Below are positions 20,675 through 33,298 of a stretch of DNA of 40,000 nucleotides, one piece after another. Below the pieces are notes generated by a model. It worked only from the letters and a program-made list of their open reading frames with translations, searched no databases and was not told where the DNA came from. Source of the stretch: Anaeromyces robustus (Eukaryota; Neocallimastigomycota; Neocallimastigomycetes; Neocallimastigales; Neocallimastigaceae); NCBI GenBank assembly GCA_002104895.1, contig MCFG01000375.1, positions 1-40,000 on the forward strand, read 5' to 3'. Position 1 is the stretch's first letter. Each line of letters begins with the position of its first letter. A program made the position numbers and the translations under genes.

Positions 20675-21048
20675 AATACGCCACCAAATAAATACATTAT
20701 TTATAATGAGCCATAAATAAATATACATGGAATAATTTTTGTATTAAAAAATTTTTTAAGCAAGGTTACATTTAATATAAATACTTAATTTTTATTCGTT
20801 AAAATATACGGTAAATGTAACTCATTTTTTGTTTATATTTTTATAATTTTTTAATAAATATATTTATTTTAATAATAAATAAAGGAATTTCCTTTTTAAG
20901 TAAATAATAAATTGAAAATTTTTTTTGTTGAGTAAAATTGAAATTTTATTGGATCCTACTATTGAATAAAAGTAATTTAAGGAGATTCATTTTTTACTAT
21001 TAATGAAAGTTTATGATCAACTATTTTTAATATAAAAATTCATGGTAA
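20675..21048. repeat. Interspersed repeat, copy 1 (AATACGCCACC ... GGTAAAA)
   Basis: It begins AATACGCCACC, includes TTTGTATTAAAAAA and GGTTACATTTAATATAAAT, then TATTCG, ATTTTATTGGA, and ends AAAGTTTATGATCAACT ... CATGGTAAAA followed by an A run. The same blocks in the same order occur at 38960-39354. It has no coding capacity. The polar layout with an A-rich end suggests a short non-autonomous element (SINE-like or a DNA-transposon derivative). Confidence 0.65.
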
Positions 21049-21690
21049 AAAAAAAAAATGAAAAAAAAAAAAACAATTTTTAATATAAAAAAAAGGAGAA
21101 CTTTAATATAAAATTTATTATTGTTAAATGGTATAATAATATTATTATTATTATTTATTATTATTTAAACTATTTTACTTAACAAAATAATACATAAATA
21201 CGTAATAAACATTTTTATTTTTTATTGTCACTTTCCTAAATTCCTATATTCCTTATTATATTCATAATTCATATTTATATATATTAAATATATTCACATT
21301 GTTATACATGCCATGAATTAATAACCATAAAAAAACCCATTGTAATATTGTAATATGTAAATCATTAAATAATGGTATTACGTAAAAAAAAAAATGTTAC
21401 ATTTATAGGATAATTAATATTATATTAAAAAAAAAAATTTTTTTAAAAAAATATTATTATTATTATTAAAAAAAAAAAAAAGTTATAAAAACAACATGAT
21501 TCCCTTTTTTTTTTTTTTTATAAAATTAATTCTAAAAATAATAATAATAATAATGTATATAAATAAATATATATATTATTAGTTGAAAAAAAAATAAAAA
21601 AAATAAAAAAAATAAAAAAATAAAAAATAAAAAAATAAAAATAAGAAAATAAATAAAAAAAATTAGAATTAAAAATAATAATAAAAAAAA

Positions 21691-24398
21691 ATGAAGTTTA
21701 TAAATATTTGTTTATTAAGCATTTTAAATGCTTATTTAGTTTTTTCACTTCCAGGTAAATATAATTATAAATATATATATATATAATATTATAAAAATAT
21801 TTTAAAATTTTATTACATTATTTATATTTACATTTATATTTTATTTATATTAATATTTATAATTTTAAAATTTATATTTATGTTTATGTTTATAAAATAT
21901 ACAAACTTATCATTTTAAATATACATATATATATAGCTAATAATAATGATACTTCATCAGTAGAAATTATAAATGAAGAACCAACTGAAGATCCAATTAA
22001 TGATTATGAAATTGAACATTTAAATACTATAGATGAACATTTAGGTGAATGTACTGTTTTATTAAGAAAAAATGGTGCTTTCCCACTTTCTTCAGAAGAA
22101 AAGGAAATTTATTTATATGGTAATGGTATAAGAAAAACTGTAAAAGGTGGTCTTGGTTCTGGTGATATCAGTATAAGATCATTTGAAAATATTGAAACTG
22201 TTTTTAATAAGAATGGATTTAAAGTTTTAACCAGTGATTATTTAGATGCTTATGATGAATGTTATGATAAAGCTTATAAAGAATATATTAAAAAACTTCA
22301 ATCCGAATTTGATTATGATAATGGTTATGGTTATGTTATTAATCATTTCAGTGTCGTTATGAATGAACCAGAATGTGATCTTCCAGTTGAAGAAAAGGGT
22401 GATGTTGCTATTTACGTTTTATCAAGAAATTCTGGTGAAGGTATAGATAGAAATGTTGAAAAGGGAGATGTTTATCTTACAGATACTGAAAGAAAAACTA
22501 TTTTAACTTTAGCTAGAGGTTTTAAGAAATTCTTACTTGTTTTAAATACTAGTGGTCCAGTTGATTTATCGGGTCTTAATGAAGTTAAAAATATTTTAGT
22601 TCTTTCTCAACTTGGTGGTAATACTTCTAAAACTTTAGTTGATCTTGTTACTGGTAAAAAATACCCATCTGGTAAACTTGCTACAACTTGGGCTAAATAT
22701 GATGATTATTTCGCTAATTTTGGTAATGTCACAGATACTGATTATGTTGAAGGTGTTTATGTTGGTTACCGTTATTTCGATTCTGCTGACGTTAAAGTTT
22801 TATTCCCATTTGGTTATGGTTTAGGTTATACTGATTTTTCTATTAAATATAATCGTGTTGGTTTAATTGGTGATAAAGTTAGAGTAGATGCTACCGTTAA
22901 AAATATTGGTAAATATAATGGTAAAGAAGTTTTAGAACTTTATTTATCTAAACCAAGTACTAAATATTTAGATGAACCCTACCAAGAATTAGTTAATTTT
23001 GCTAAAACTAAGGAACTTAAACCTGGTAAAAAAGATAATCTTACTTTAGAATTTAAATTATCTGATTTTGCTAGTTATGACAGTAAAAGTCAATCTTACA
23101 TTTTACAAGCTGGTTCTTACATTGTACGTATTGGTAATTCAAGTAGAAATACTGTTCCATGTGCTGTTATTGAAGTTCCATCTAAAATTATTGTTAAAAA
23201 GGTTAAAAATCAACTTACCAATCCAGGATTTGAAGATAAAATTTTCCATTCTAAAAAGAGAGATAATTTAAGAAGAGTTAAAAGATTTAGACTTCATATG
23301 AATAGTATTAAAACTGAAGTCGTTGATTATGAAAAACCATTTGAAATTGATGAAACTATTAAATCTTTAACCGATGAAGAAAAAGTTAAATTTGTTATAG
23401 GTGCTCATAGTCCAGAACCATATGGTAGTTATGTTTATTCTGTTCCAGGTGCATCTGGTGAATTTTATAAATTTGGTGATTTAAAACCTGTTGTTTTATC
23501 AGATGGTCCAGCTGGTCTTGGTATTTCAAGAGATTATTATCTTGATGAAGATGGTAATCCACAATCTACTAAGGGAGTATTTGGACAATCTACTTTAGAT
23601 ATTATACCAGATGATGCTAGACCAGCTCTTGAATTTTTATTCCCACATGTTCCAGAAGGTGTTAAACTTCTTCATCAATATACTACAGCTATTCCAATTG
23701 CTACTGCTCAAGCTCAAACTTGGAATGTAGAATTTGCTAAAAAAATTGGTGATATTATTGGTTCTGAAATGACTATTTTCAATATTAATTTATGGCTTGC
23801 TCCAGCTTTAAATATTCATAGAAGTATTTTAAATGGTAGAAACTTTGAATATTATTCTGAAGATCCATATATTAGTGGTATTATGGCTACCTATGTTGCT
23901 AAGGGAGTTCAAAGTCATAAGAATAGAGATGTTACCCTTAAACATTATGTTGCTAATAATAAAGAAACTAATCGTTCCTTTAATAGTAGTAATATGTCTG
24001 AAAGAGCTTTCAGAGAAATTTATTTAAAGGGTTATGAAATGATTATTAAGAATACTAATCCAGGAGCTATTATGTCATCCTATAATTTAATTAATGGAGT
24101 ACATGTTAATCATCATAAGGGAGTTATTGCTAATGTTTTAAGAAAAGAACTTAATTATAATAATATTGTTATGACTGATTGGCTTTTCGGTAATATGTCT
24201 GCTAATGATCCAGTCCATAAATATCCAGAATATGTTCCTTATGAAATTATTAAATCTTCTGTAGATGTTATTATGCCAGGTAGTAAAGACTTTTACGATA
24301 ATGTATTAGAAGCTGTCAAAGAAAATAAATTAAGTATGGAAGATTTAGAAGCTAGTGCTACTAGAATTTACAATTTAATTAAAAAAATTCAAAATTAA
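21691..24398 (+). CDS. Secreted GH3 beta-glucosidase, circularly permuted (C-domain first), 2 exons
   Basis: Exon 1 is 21691-21754 and exon 2 is 21937-24398; the phase-1 intron 21755-21936 (GTAAAT..ATATAG) joins to give 841 aa. Exon 1 is almost exactly the signal peptide (MKFINICLLSILNAYLVFS). The order is reversed from most GH3 enzymes. The GH3 C-domain comes first (about 50-310; TVLLRKNGAFPLS, SGEGIDR with E189 the likely acid/base, PSGKLATTW). A fibronectin-III-like domain follows (about 320-434). The GH3 N barrel is last (about 480-841; LSDGPAG, NIHRSILNGRNFEYYSEDP, KHYVANNKETNR, and VMTDW with D769 the likely nucleophile). This order is known in rumen bacteria such as Ruminococcus albus and Butyrivibrio. 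It releases glucose from cellobiose and cello-oligomers. There is no dockerin, so it is probably soluble. Confidence 0.93.
21755..21936 (+). other. Intron of the GH3 gene at the signal-peptide boundary
   Basis: The donor CAG|GTAAAT and acceptor TATATAG flank 182 bp of A/T sequence. Splicing makes codon 22 (G|CT, Ala) right after the predicted signal sequence. Without splicing, the long frame has no signal peptide and would start at an internal Met (residue 163), losing part of the GH3 C-domain. Confidence 0.85.
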
Positions 24399-25657
24399 AG
24401 ACATTAAAAAGTCAAAAAAAAAAAAAAAATAGAAATATAAAAAAAAAAGTAAAAAAAAAAAAAAAAATGAAAATATAAATATATATATATATATATTATT
24501 TAAAATATATTTAATTATTTTATAAGAAAAAAAAATAAAATATTAAATATATTTTAAAAAAAAAAATATTTAAAAAAATTATCATATCTTAAAAAAATAT
24601 ATTTAAACATTTATAAAAAAAAATGTTTAAATATATTTACTAAAAAAAATTATAAAGTATATATTAAATTATTTATTAAAAAAAAAAAATTAAAAAAACC
24701 AATGTAAAAATAAAAAAAAAATAGAATATTTTAAATTATTAGTAAAAAAAAAAATAGAATTAAATATAGAAGAATTAAAATATAAAAAAAATATATAGAA
24801 TAAAAAATAAAAAAAATTATATATATAGAAAAAAAACAATTATTTATTTATTATAAAAAATATTTAAAAGTAAAACAAAAAAAAAAAAAAAAAAAAAAAA
24901 TAATTATTTTAAATTTTAAATATTATTTTTGTATATTAAAAAAAATATATAAATATAAATATTTTTTATTTGATATAAAAAATATATAAAATAAAGTTTT
25001 TTTTTAAAAAAAAATAAATATATATTATATAATTATGAAGAATTTAAAATATTAAGTATTAATATTAATATTAATATAAAAAAAATAATATACTTTTTTT
25101 AATCCATTTTTTATATCCTCCATAAAAATTATATTTTTAATTAATGAAAAAAATAATTATTAATAAATTATATTTTTTATCATTTGCTCTTTTTCAGTAA
25201 TTTATTAGAATTATTTATCTATTTTCTTATTAATATAAATATATATATTTTATTGGGACTTTTATAATAATAATAAAAAAATAAATAATCTAATATTTTG
25301 AAAATAAATATTTTAATAATAATTTATAGAAAAATTTATAGAAATTTAATAAATAAAGTAAATATAAAGTAAATATATTAAATAAATTTCTTTTTAAATA
25401 ATAAATTTATATTTTCTGAGGTTTTCATTATATTATATTATATTATATTATATTAATACTTAAATTTATCCATGATTTAAAATTGTATTTCCTTTGTTAA
25501 TTGCTTGTTAATTTAAGAATTCAAAATGGATATAATTTATATTTGAAATGTACATTGAATATTATTTGTTGGAAGGAAATTATTCTATAAAAAGAAATAT
25601 GTAATAAAAATTTATAATACATTTTTATACTTAAAAGCTTTATATATAAATATAAAT
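24399..25657. other. AT-rich spacer between GH3 and ankyrin gene
   Basis: 1.26 kb of A-rich then T-rich sequence with no open frame or RNA signal. The last ~170 bp (25480-25657) have higher complexity and hold the ankyrin gene promoter candidate. Confidence 0.6.
25585..25594 (+). promoter_or_regulatory. TATA-box candidate for the ankyrin gene
   Basis: CTATAAAAAG lies about 64 bp before the ATG, in a locally less A/T-rich stretch. That spacing allows a short leader. In DNA this AT-rich the match alone is weak evidence. Confidence 0.25.
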
Positions 25658-26854
25658 ATGAATAATAATCAGGAAGAATTTGAAAAATTATATTATTATA
25701 TTCAAAAGAAAGGAATTCACCAAATCATTACAAATGAAAAACAATATCTCAATGAAATTTTGAATGAATATAATGAAAAAGATATCGCGCTATGTTTATA
25801 TTTAGTTGCTATTGATAATAAAGATTTAAAATCTTTAATTGAATTAAATATTAGTTTTCCAAAAGATAAATATCAATCATTTCAAATGGAAAGAAATGAT
25901 ATTTTATATGATATTTATATTAGAAATTTACTTACGAAAGATAGATTAAAAAAAATAGTTTCATTAAATTTAGAAACTGAAATAAAATTTAATGTGACTA
26001 CAGAATTTCTAATTGAACTAGTAGAAAATAACGAAATAGAATTATTAAAAATACTTATTAATAATCTTTTATTTGACAATAATTTCATTTTATCATTATT
26101 ACATAATTACAAATATAAAAAACCTTTGTCCCATTCCATATTAAAAGATATAATTACAAAAGAAAAAGAAAAAATTGATTTAAATCAATTATATAATTAT
26201 GAAAATTATACTTTTTTAAGTTTTTCATGTGAAAAGGGTAATGAAAATATTATAAAATATTTAATTAAACAAGGTGCTGATGTCAATAAAGAAAATAAAC
26301 TGGGTGAAACTTCTTTATTTAATGCCTGTAGAAGTGAAAATATAAATATAATAAAATATATACTTGATAATGGTGCCAATATTAATAAAGAAAATACGCT
26401 TGGTGAAACCGCTTTATTTATTGCATGTGAAATTAAAAGTGTAGTAATAGCAAAGTATCTTATTGAAAATGGTGCAGAAATAAATAAAGAAGATCATGAT
26501 GGTGAAACACCTATTTTTATTGCTTGTGAATATGGAAATTTAAATGAAAATTTAGTGAAACTTTTAATTGAACATGGTGCCCATGTTAATAAAGAAAATA
26601 TATATGGAAGAACACCTTTATTCTATGCTATTGAATATGGAAATGAAAATATTGTTAAATATTTAATCGAGAATGGAGCTGATATTAATAAAGAAGATGA
26701 AGATGGATATACACCCTTATTTATTGCATGTAAAAATGGGGAAAAAAATATTGTAAAATATTTAATTGATTTAGGAGTCAAAAAAGATGATATTAATAAA
26801 TCAAATAATGAAAATTATGAAACACCATTAATTATATCATGTCTTAAAGGTTAA
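25658..26854 (+). CDS. Ankyrin-repeat protein
   Basis: One open frame of 398 aa with no signal peptide or membrane segment, so probably intracellular. Residues 1-180 are helical and degenerate (KLYYYIQKKGIHQII, LCLYLVAIDNKDLKSLIEL), probably diverged ankyrin-like helices. Residues about 181-398 hold six clear ankyrin repeats of consensus GETPLFIAC-x-G-x-NIVKYLIENGADINKE. The fourth has two extra residues, and the sixth carries an inserted KKDD loop. The protein stops halfway through a seventh repeat (ETPLIISCLKG), so the C-terminal cap is missing, either by natural design or by truncation. Such arrays mediate protein-protein contacts; the partner is unknown. The family is large in gut fungi. 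Confidence 0.9.
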   Translation: MNNNQEEFEKLYYYIQKKGIHQIITNEKQYLNEILNEYNEKDIALCLYLVAIDNKDLKSLIELNISFPKDKYQSFQMERNDILYDIYIRNLLTKDRLKKIVSLNLETEIKFNVTTEFLIELVENNEIELLKILINNLLFDNNFILSLLHNYKYKKPLSHSILKDIITKEKEKIDLNQLYNYENYTFLSFSCEKGNENIIKYLIKQGADVNKENKLGETSLFNACRSENINIIKYILDNGANINKENTLGETALFIACEIKSVVIAKYLIENGAEINKEDHDGETPIFIACEYGNLNENLVKLLIEHGAHVNKENIYGRTPLFYAIEYGNENIVKYLIENGADINKEDEDGYTPLFIACKNGEKNIVKYLIDLGVKKDDINKSNNENYETPLIISCLKG

Positions 26855-27215
26855 TAAAAAAATTAAACACATGATAAACTTAATAATAAAAAAAATAAAA
26901 TAAAAATAGTACTACTACTACTACTACTAATAATAATAATAATAATAATAATAAAAATTAAATAATAAAAATTATCAAAGAAAAAGCTCAATATAATTAT
27001 AAAACATATATAATTAAATTAAGTATATATAAAATACTTGTTCTTATAAGAGTATTATGTAAATAATTAGAATCATTAGTAATTAAATAAGCAATGTTTT
27101 TTCATTTTATCTTGTTTGAAATCTTAAAAAAAAAAAGAGAGAGAGATTTAATTGATGAAATCTAGTGAATTCTATCTAATAGATGAAAAAAAAAAAAAGA
27201 GCCAGTGGTAATAAA

Positions 27216-27349
27216 TAATTTTTAAACACTTAAATGATAATTATTAAGTATATTTTTAATAATAATAAAAAATAATAGTAAAAAATATTATTTTATTATA
27301 TCTATTATATCTATATCTATATTAAAAATTTTTAAGTGCTTAAAAATTA
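27216..27349. repeat. Small inverted-repeat element (19-bp arms)
   Basis: The arms TAATTTTTAAACACTTAAA (27216-27234) and TTTAAGTGCTTAAAAATTA (27331-27349) pair with one mismatch around 96 bp of A/T sequence. The size and arms fit a MITE-like remnant. Confidence 0.55.
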
Positions 27350-27424
27350 AATATTATTATATCATATTATTTATTTATTTATAATTAGTATAAAAAATTT
27401 TTTAATGGACATAATATTTTTTTT

Positions 27425-27456
27425 GGTAGTTATTAAGAATACTCTTAATAACTACC
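27425..27456. repeat. Perfect 14-bp hairpin with 4-base loop
   Basis: GGTAGTTATTAAGA, loop ATAC, then TCTTAATAACTACC, followed by GCCGC. The G/C content within the stem makes a chance match unlikely. Confidence 0.75.
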
Positions 27457-27642
27457 GCCGCTTAACTCATAAAAGAAATATATATTTTTTTAATTAAAAG
27501 AAAAATTATTTATAGATAAAAAAAAAAAAAAAGAGAGATAGAGAATATAATAAATACTTATTTAATACTTCTATCTTTCTTTTTAAACATATAAAAATAT
27601 TATATTTATGTATATTAAAAAACTTAGTAAATAAATAATAAT

Positions 27643-27783
27643 AAATAATATATGAATTAATTTTATTTTTAAAAAAAAAAAGAAGATTGTATTAACCAAA
27701 AAGTATGCATATTATTTACAAAGATTCTTTATTTAAATATTATTATATCATATTATTTATTTATTTATCTTATAATTAGTTTA

Positions 27784-27821
<38 letters not shown>

Positions 27822-28287
27822 CATATGCAAAAAGAATTATTAAACTTCATAAATATATTTATATTAAGTTTTATTTAAAATGATATCCGTTTTAAAATAA
27901 TATTCATTTAATTATTTTTAAATATAAACACTCTCAATTTTTTATTAAAAAATATAGTTATTTCATTTCATATTTTCTATAATTCTTAAATATTTACAGA
28001 AAAAAAAATCATTATTTATTTTATCAACTATAAATTAATTTTTATAATAATAATAATAATAGTTAATAATAATAATGATAATATATAATATAATGTAATA
28101 TAATATAATATGACATAAAAAATTTAATAACTTTTCTTAATTATAAGTTTTTCATATATTAAAAAGAATTATTAAAACTTTATAATTTAAAGATCTAAAA
28201 TTTAATATAATAAATTAATTTTATAAATAAATCTTATTATTATATTTTAATTTTATAATTATTTTATAATATAATATTATATAATAA

Positions 28288-28357
<70 letters not shown>

Positions 28358-29185
28358 AAATTTTTAATTTATTTATGATTAAATAAATAATTATTAATTA
28401 TTTTTCTACTTATGAATTATTAAAGAAATAAGAATAATAGTAAATATAAATATGAAAAAAAACTATATTTTTTAATAAAAAATTGAGAGTGTTTATAATA
28501 TATTTTTTAGGTTCATATATATATTTAAAATTATAATTAAATGAATATTACTTTAAAACGGATATCCTTTTAAATAAAACTTAATATAAATATATTTATT
28601 AAGTTTTATTTTTTTAAGTTTAAATGTATTATTATCTTATACAATCTTTATCCTTTTTAGTACGATTATTAAAAAAAAAAGAAAATAATTAAATTTATTC
28701 ATTTATTTATTATTATTTATTATTATTTATTATTATAAATATAATAAAATTTTTAATAAATTAATTAAAATTAAATAAAAAAAAAAAAAAGATAGAAAAT
28801 AATATATTATTTAAAGTTTAACTACTATGGAATTTATAATTAATTATCTTTTAATATTAAAATAAAATAAATAAAAAAAGATATAAAAGAAAAAAAGTAA
28901 TCATATTTTTAATTAATTTGCAAGAAAATCTTTTATACTTTTATATTATTTAATATAATATAAATATTGTGGATTTCTAACTTTCCACACTACTCACATT
29001 TATATAAAACAAAGTAATATTGAAGATTTTCCTTTTTTTTTTTTTTTTTCCTTTTTTTTATATTTTGGAATAAAACTTAATATATTAAAATTAAAATAAC
29101 GTATACATTATTTTTTGGTTAATACAATCTTTTTTTTTTTTTCTTTTTTTCAAAATAAAAAACTAATTCATATATTGTTTATTAT
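27643..29185. mobile_element. Nested foldback / long-TIR DNA element (~1.5 kb)
   Basis: The outer arms (27643-27712 and 29101-29185) are inverted copies sharing ATATATGAATTA, an A-rich stretch and AAGATTGTATTAACCAAAAA. Inside, a second pair of ~150-bp arms (27842-27990 and 28450-28606) shares ATTAAGTTTTATTTAAAA, GATATCCGTTTTAAA, ATTCATTTAATTAT and CACTCTCAATTTTTTATTAA. No transposase frame is present. It is consistent with one non-autonomous foldback element inserted in another; target-site duplications could not be fixed. Confidence 0.65.
28291..28355. repeat. (ATT)n microsatellite at the centre of the foldback element
   Basis: About 21 ATT triplets in the loop between the inner arms. Confidence 0.85.
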
Positions 29186-29595
29186 TAGAATATAAAATTT
29201 TTTGATAAAAGGAATTATTAACCTTATTTCCTATTTCATTAGTTACTATTATTCTTTAATAATTTTTTATAGTAGAAAAAAAAAAAATTTTTTTAATAAT
29301 TAATTTGTATTACATTGTTTTATTTTGAAAATCATTTTTACACAGAATTTTCTATTATAATAATTAAGTATTATTAAAAATTGATTATTAAAGATATTAT
29401 AATTAATTATTATAATAATAAATAATAATAAATAATAATAAATAATAATTAAGTATTTATTTATTATTAATAATTAAGTATTTATTTATTATTAATAATT
29501 ATTATTATTTATTATTAATTATTATTATTATTATTTATTATTATTTATTTTAATTAATTATAAAATATTTTTTATCATATTTATATTTATTTATT

Positions 29596-29636
<41 letters not shown>

Positions 29637-29945
29637 TTTATTTATTTATTTTTATTTATTTATTTATTATTTAGTATTATTTGATTATTAAAGTATAGAT
29701 AATTTAATTAAATATATATATTATATCACAATCTATATCAAATATCAAATATGGAACAAAATAAAAAAATAAGAAAATAAGAAAAAAAAAATAAAAAGTC
29801 AAAAACTATTCAACGATTGCCAATCTTGTTAAGGAATATTAATAATTTTCACATGCTGAATAAAAAAAAATTTTTTTGTAATTAATTAATTAATTAATTA
29901 ATATAAATCTTTAATACATTTTTTATTTTTTTTATGTTAAAATTA

Positions 29946-29980
<35 letters not shown>

Positions 29981-32032
29981 TTCCAAAAAATACTAATTGT
30001 TTTAAAAATTGATTAAAACAAACAAACAAATAAAAAAAAAAAAAAAGAATGGTATGATAATTTATGAAGAAAATTCTTAATCTATTAATCATGAGTTTTT
30101 ATAAATAATAAATAATTATATCAGTTTTTAATCATAATTTTATGAATTCAAATTTATTTTTATTAGTTTTTTATTGTTTTTTTTTCGAATCCTTCTTATT
30201 AAATGCATGCATATAACAAAAAATATTTATACAAAATTATGCAATTCTATATTAAATTATGGAATGTATTAATATAAGCTATAAGTATAAAAGTATGAAT
30301 ATGAATATGACTATAGAAAAGTATTTAGATATAAAATATATTAATTTATATTATATTAATATAATATATTTTAAATATTCAAAGATTAATAATTAAAAGA
30401 TTATATATATTATAATATATTATTATCATTAGATTATTTATAATTATATTGTTATAATTATATTAATAATAATAATAATAATAATTAATTTATTATAATT
30501 ACACAAATTTTTAATTATAATAATAATAATAATAATAAATAAACAATTAATTATTGAAAATATTAATTAAAAAAACGGAAATATTATAAAAAAAAATTAC
30601 GGAAATATTTATATATAAATATTGTTAATGAGTTTTGTAAATATACAAGTTTTTTGTAAATAATAAAAAAGAAAATAAATATTTATTAAATTTATTATAT
30701 CATAAGAAATCAATATAATATATGTGTATAATAATAATAATTATATAGATACAAAATATAAATATTTTGTTTTATTTATTATATATATTTTATCATTTAA
30801 TTTTTTTTTATTCCGATGTAAAAAAAAAAAAAAGTAGTAAAAGTAGTAAATCATATAAATTAATAATATTATATTATTATTAATATTATCATAATTAATT
30901 TTGAAATTATTTTAATCGTTTTATAATAGTGTATAGAATTGGAATTATCTTTACCTATTTTATTATTAGCATTATATATCTACGGATTATAATAAATAAT
31001 AATTGCATTATTAAAAATATCTTCTTTAATAAAAATTAATTAATTAATTAATAATAATAATAATAATATTAATAATAAAATATTATTATTATTATTATTA
31101 TTATTATTATCATCAAACATCAAACATTCAATTAATTATACATCATAATTGTGTTTAAATTATACAAATATTTTAATAAACTTACTACGGTGTATTCTCT
31201 TTTAGTTTTATTAGTTTGTTTTATATTCTATAAAAACAACTATGAGAAAAAAAAATAAATATAAATTTCAATATAAATAAATAAATATTTATAAATATAT
31301 AAATTAATACTCAAAAATTATTTTTCTCCCTAGATTCTAATATTGATATAATTTTTTTTAGTTCTGTAAAAAAAAAAAAAAGTATTTTGAATAATGGTAA
31401 ACATTTAGTAATAAATATATATAAAACTATAGTATATTTCAAACATTCTAATTAACATTATTTTTTTTTTCATAAAATATTTCATGTAAATATTTCATGT
31501 AAATATTTATTTATTAATAAATAAATAAATAAATAAATATTAATTAGTGCAACAATATTTTTGTACTGTTATGTTATATATTATTTTTCTCCCTATAAAA
31601 TATTTTATACTTTTTGTACTTAAATAGTAGTAGATTCTATTTTACAATTATAATTATTAAATTATTACAAAATGTATACACCAATTCTCATATGAAAAAA
31701 AAAATTATTTTCATAAAATATTCAATATAATTAAATTCATTTTATATTATTTGTAAATAAACATTATTAATTAATACAATAATATTAATAATAATATATA
31801 TTTTAAATAATTAAAAAATAAGAACATCAGAAGAATATTAAGAGATAATTAATTAGAAATAATGAATATAATGAATAATTTAATGATTAATATTCTATTA
31901 ATTGTTAAGTTGTTACACAAAGAAATGAAATGATTTGTCATTAAAATATTTTTAATGGTAAATAAAAAAAAATTTATTTTTTTTTTTATTTTTTTTTTAT
32001 TTTTAATATTTATTTTTTTTTTTTATTTTTAA

Positions 32033-32360
32033 TATTTATTTTATTTATTCCATGTTTTTCATTTATTTTAAAAAATAAAAACTATCATTTACATTTATTG
32101 TTTTTTTTTAAATCATATTAGAATTATGCTTGTGCTATTAACATTAACATAATTATTTAAATTTTAATTACTAATTATTTAGGTATGTAATTAATTATGG
32201 CAAGAAACTTTTTTTTTTTTATTTATTTTTTTATTTATTTATTTATTTATTCCATGTTTTTCATTTAATTTAAAATATAAAAATTATCATTTTACATTTA
32301 TTGTTTTTTTTTTTTTTTTCTGTTTCAAATTAGAATTTTGTTATTTAAATTTTTTTAAAC
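32033..32360. repeat. 202-bp tandem duplication
   Basis: TTATTCCATGTTTTTCATTT, then AAAATTATCATTTACATTTATTG-like sequence and AATTAGAATT, occurs at about 32045-32130 and again with a 202-bp offset at about 32247-32340, with moderate divergence. Confidence 0.7.
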
Positions 32361-33298
32361 TTTAATTATTATAATATTAATTTGTTAATTTCTTGGATTA
32401 TAAGTATTAATTAAAACTATAAATTGAAAGATACTTACAAAAAGTTTACAAAAAGTACAAAATATTAAAAATAAATTAATAAAATATTAAGAAGGAAATA
32501 AAAGGAAAAATAATTACAAAATGTATATAATTTTTGTAATACTTGGGCCAAGAATATGTCATACATAAAAATATAAAAATTCTTTTAATGTTGATGTTGT
32601 GGTATATAAATATATATATGTAAATATAATAAATATAAATGGCATAAATATATAAGAAAAAAAAATATATATATATAAACATACACAGGATGATTAACTT
32701 TCTTAGGTTTCAAAATTTTGTTACATAAATTTTTTTAAAAATTTAGTATTTTCTTTGAATTCAATATTAAATAATTCTTTTTTCTTTTTCTTTTTCTTTT
32801 TCTTTACCTTTATTTATATTTAATGTTTATTTATATTATATGTAGAGTTTTCTATTTTAATTTAATTGATAATAATATTTGGAAATAGATTAAACTAGCC
32901 AAAATACATTTAATAATCATTTCATGATAATTTTTATAGGTTATTATATATATCTTTTATTTATTCTTTATACTATAATTTCCCATTATTTATTATTTAT
33001 TTATTCTATAATTTCCCATTTAATATAAAATTCCTATTAAATATTTCATATATAAAAAAAATTAAAATAATGGATAAAAGTTAAAGTTGATCATCAATTA
33101 CATTACTGTTTTAAGTTTCAAAATATTTATTTTTAATTTGTTTTCCTTTTTTTTTTATTATTATATTTTATTTTATTTTTCCATACTTTGATAAATGATT
33201 TGTTTCATATATAGTTAAATTTAGAATTTTTTACCTTTTTGTATATGATTTTTTGAGTACAAATTTATATTTAGTTTTATATATTAAATCTTCAAAGA

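Larger units (their letters stand above)
18925..21690. other. 2.8 kb spacer between GH5 and GH3
   Basis: AT-rich, with a decayed coding stretch (about 19800-20115, minus strand) and copy 1 of an interspersed repeat (20675-21048), both listed separately. The last ~100 bp before the GH3 start are an (AAATAAAA)-type A-rich leader. No RNA gene is seen. Confidence 0.5.

Noticed and set aside
30140-30215. tRNA-like T-arm (TTCGAATCC)
   Set aside because: No matching acceptor, D or anticodon arms can be drawn around it; it is embedded in T runs.
32476-32682. 68-codon minus-strand Ile/Tyr/Phe frame
   Set aside because: A/T noise with no flanking gene signals and no recognisable motif.
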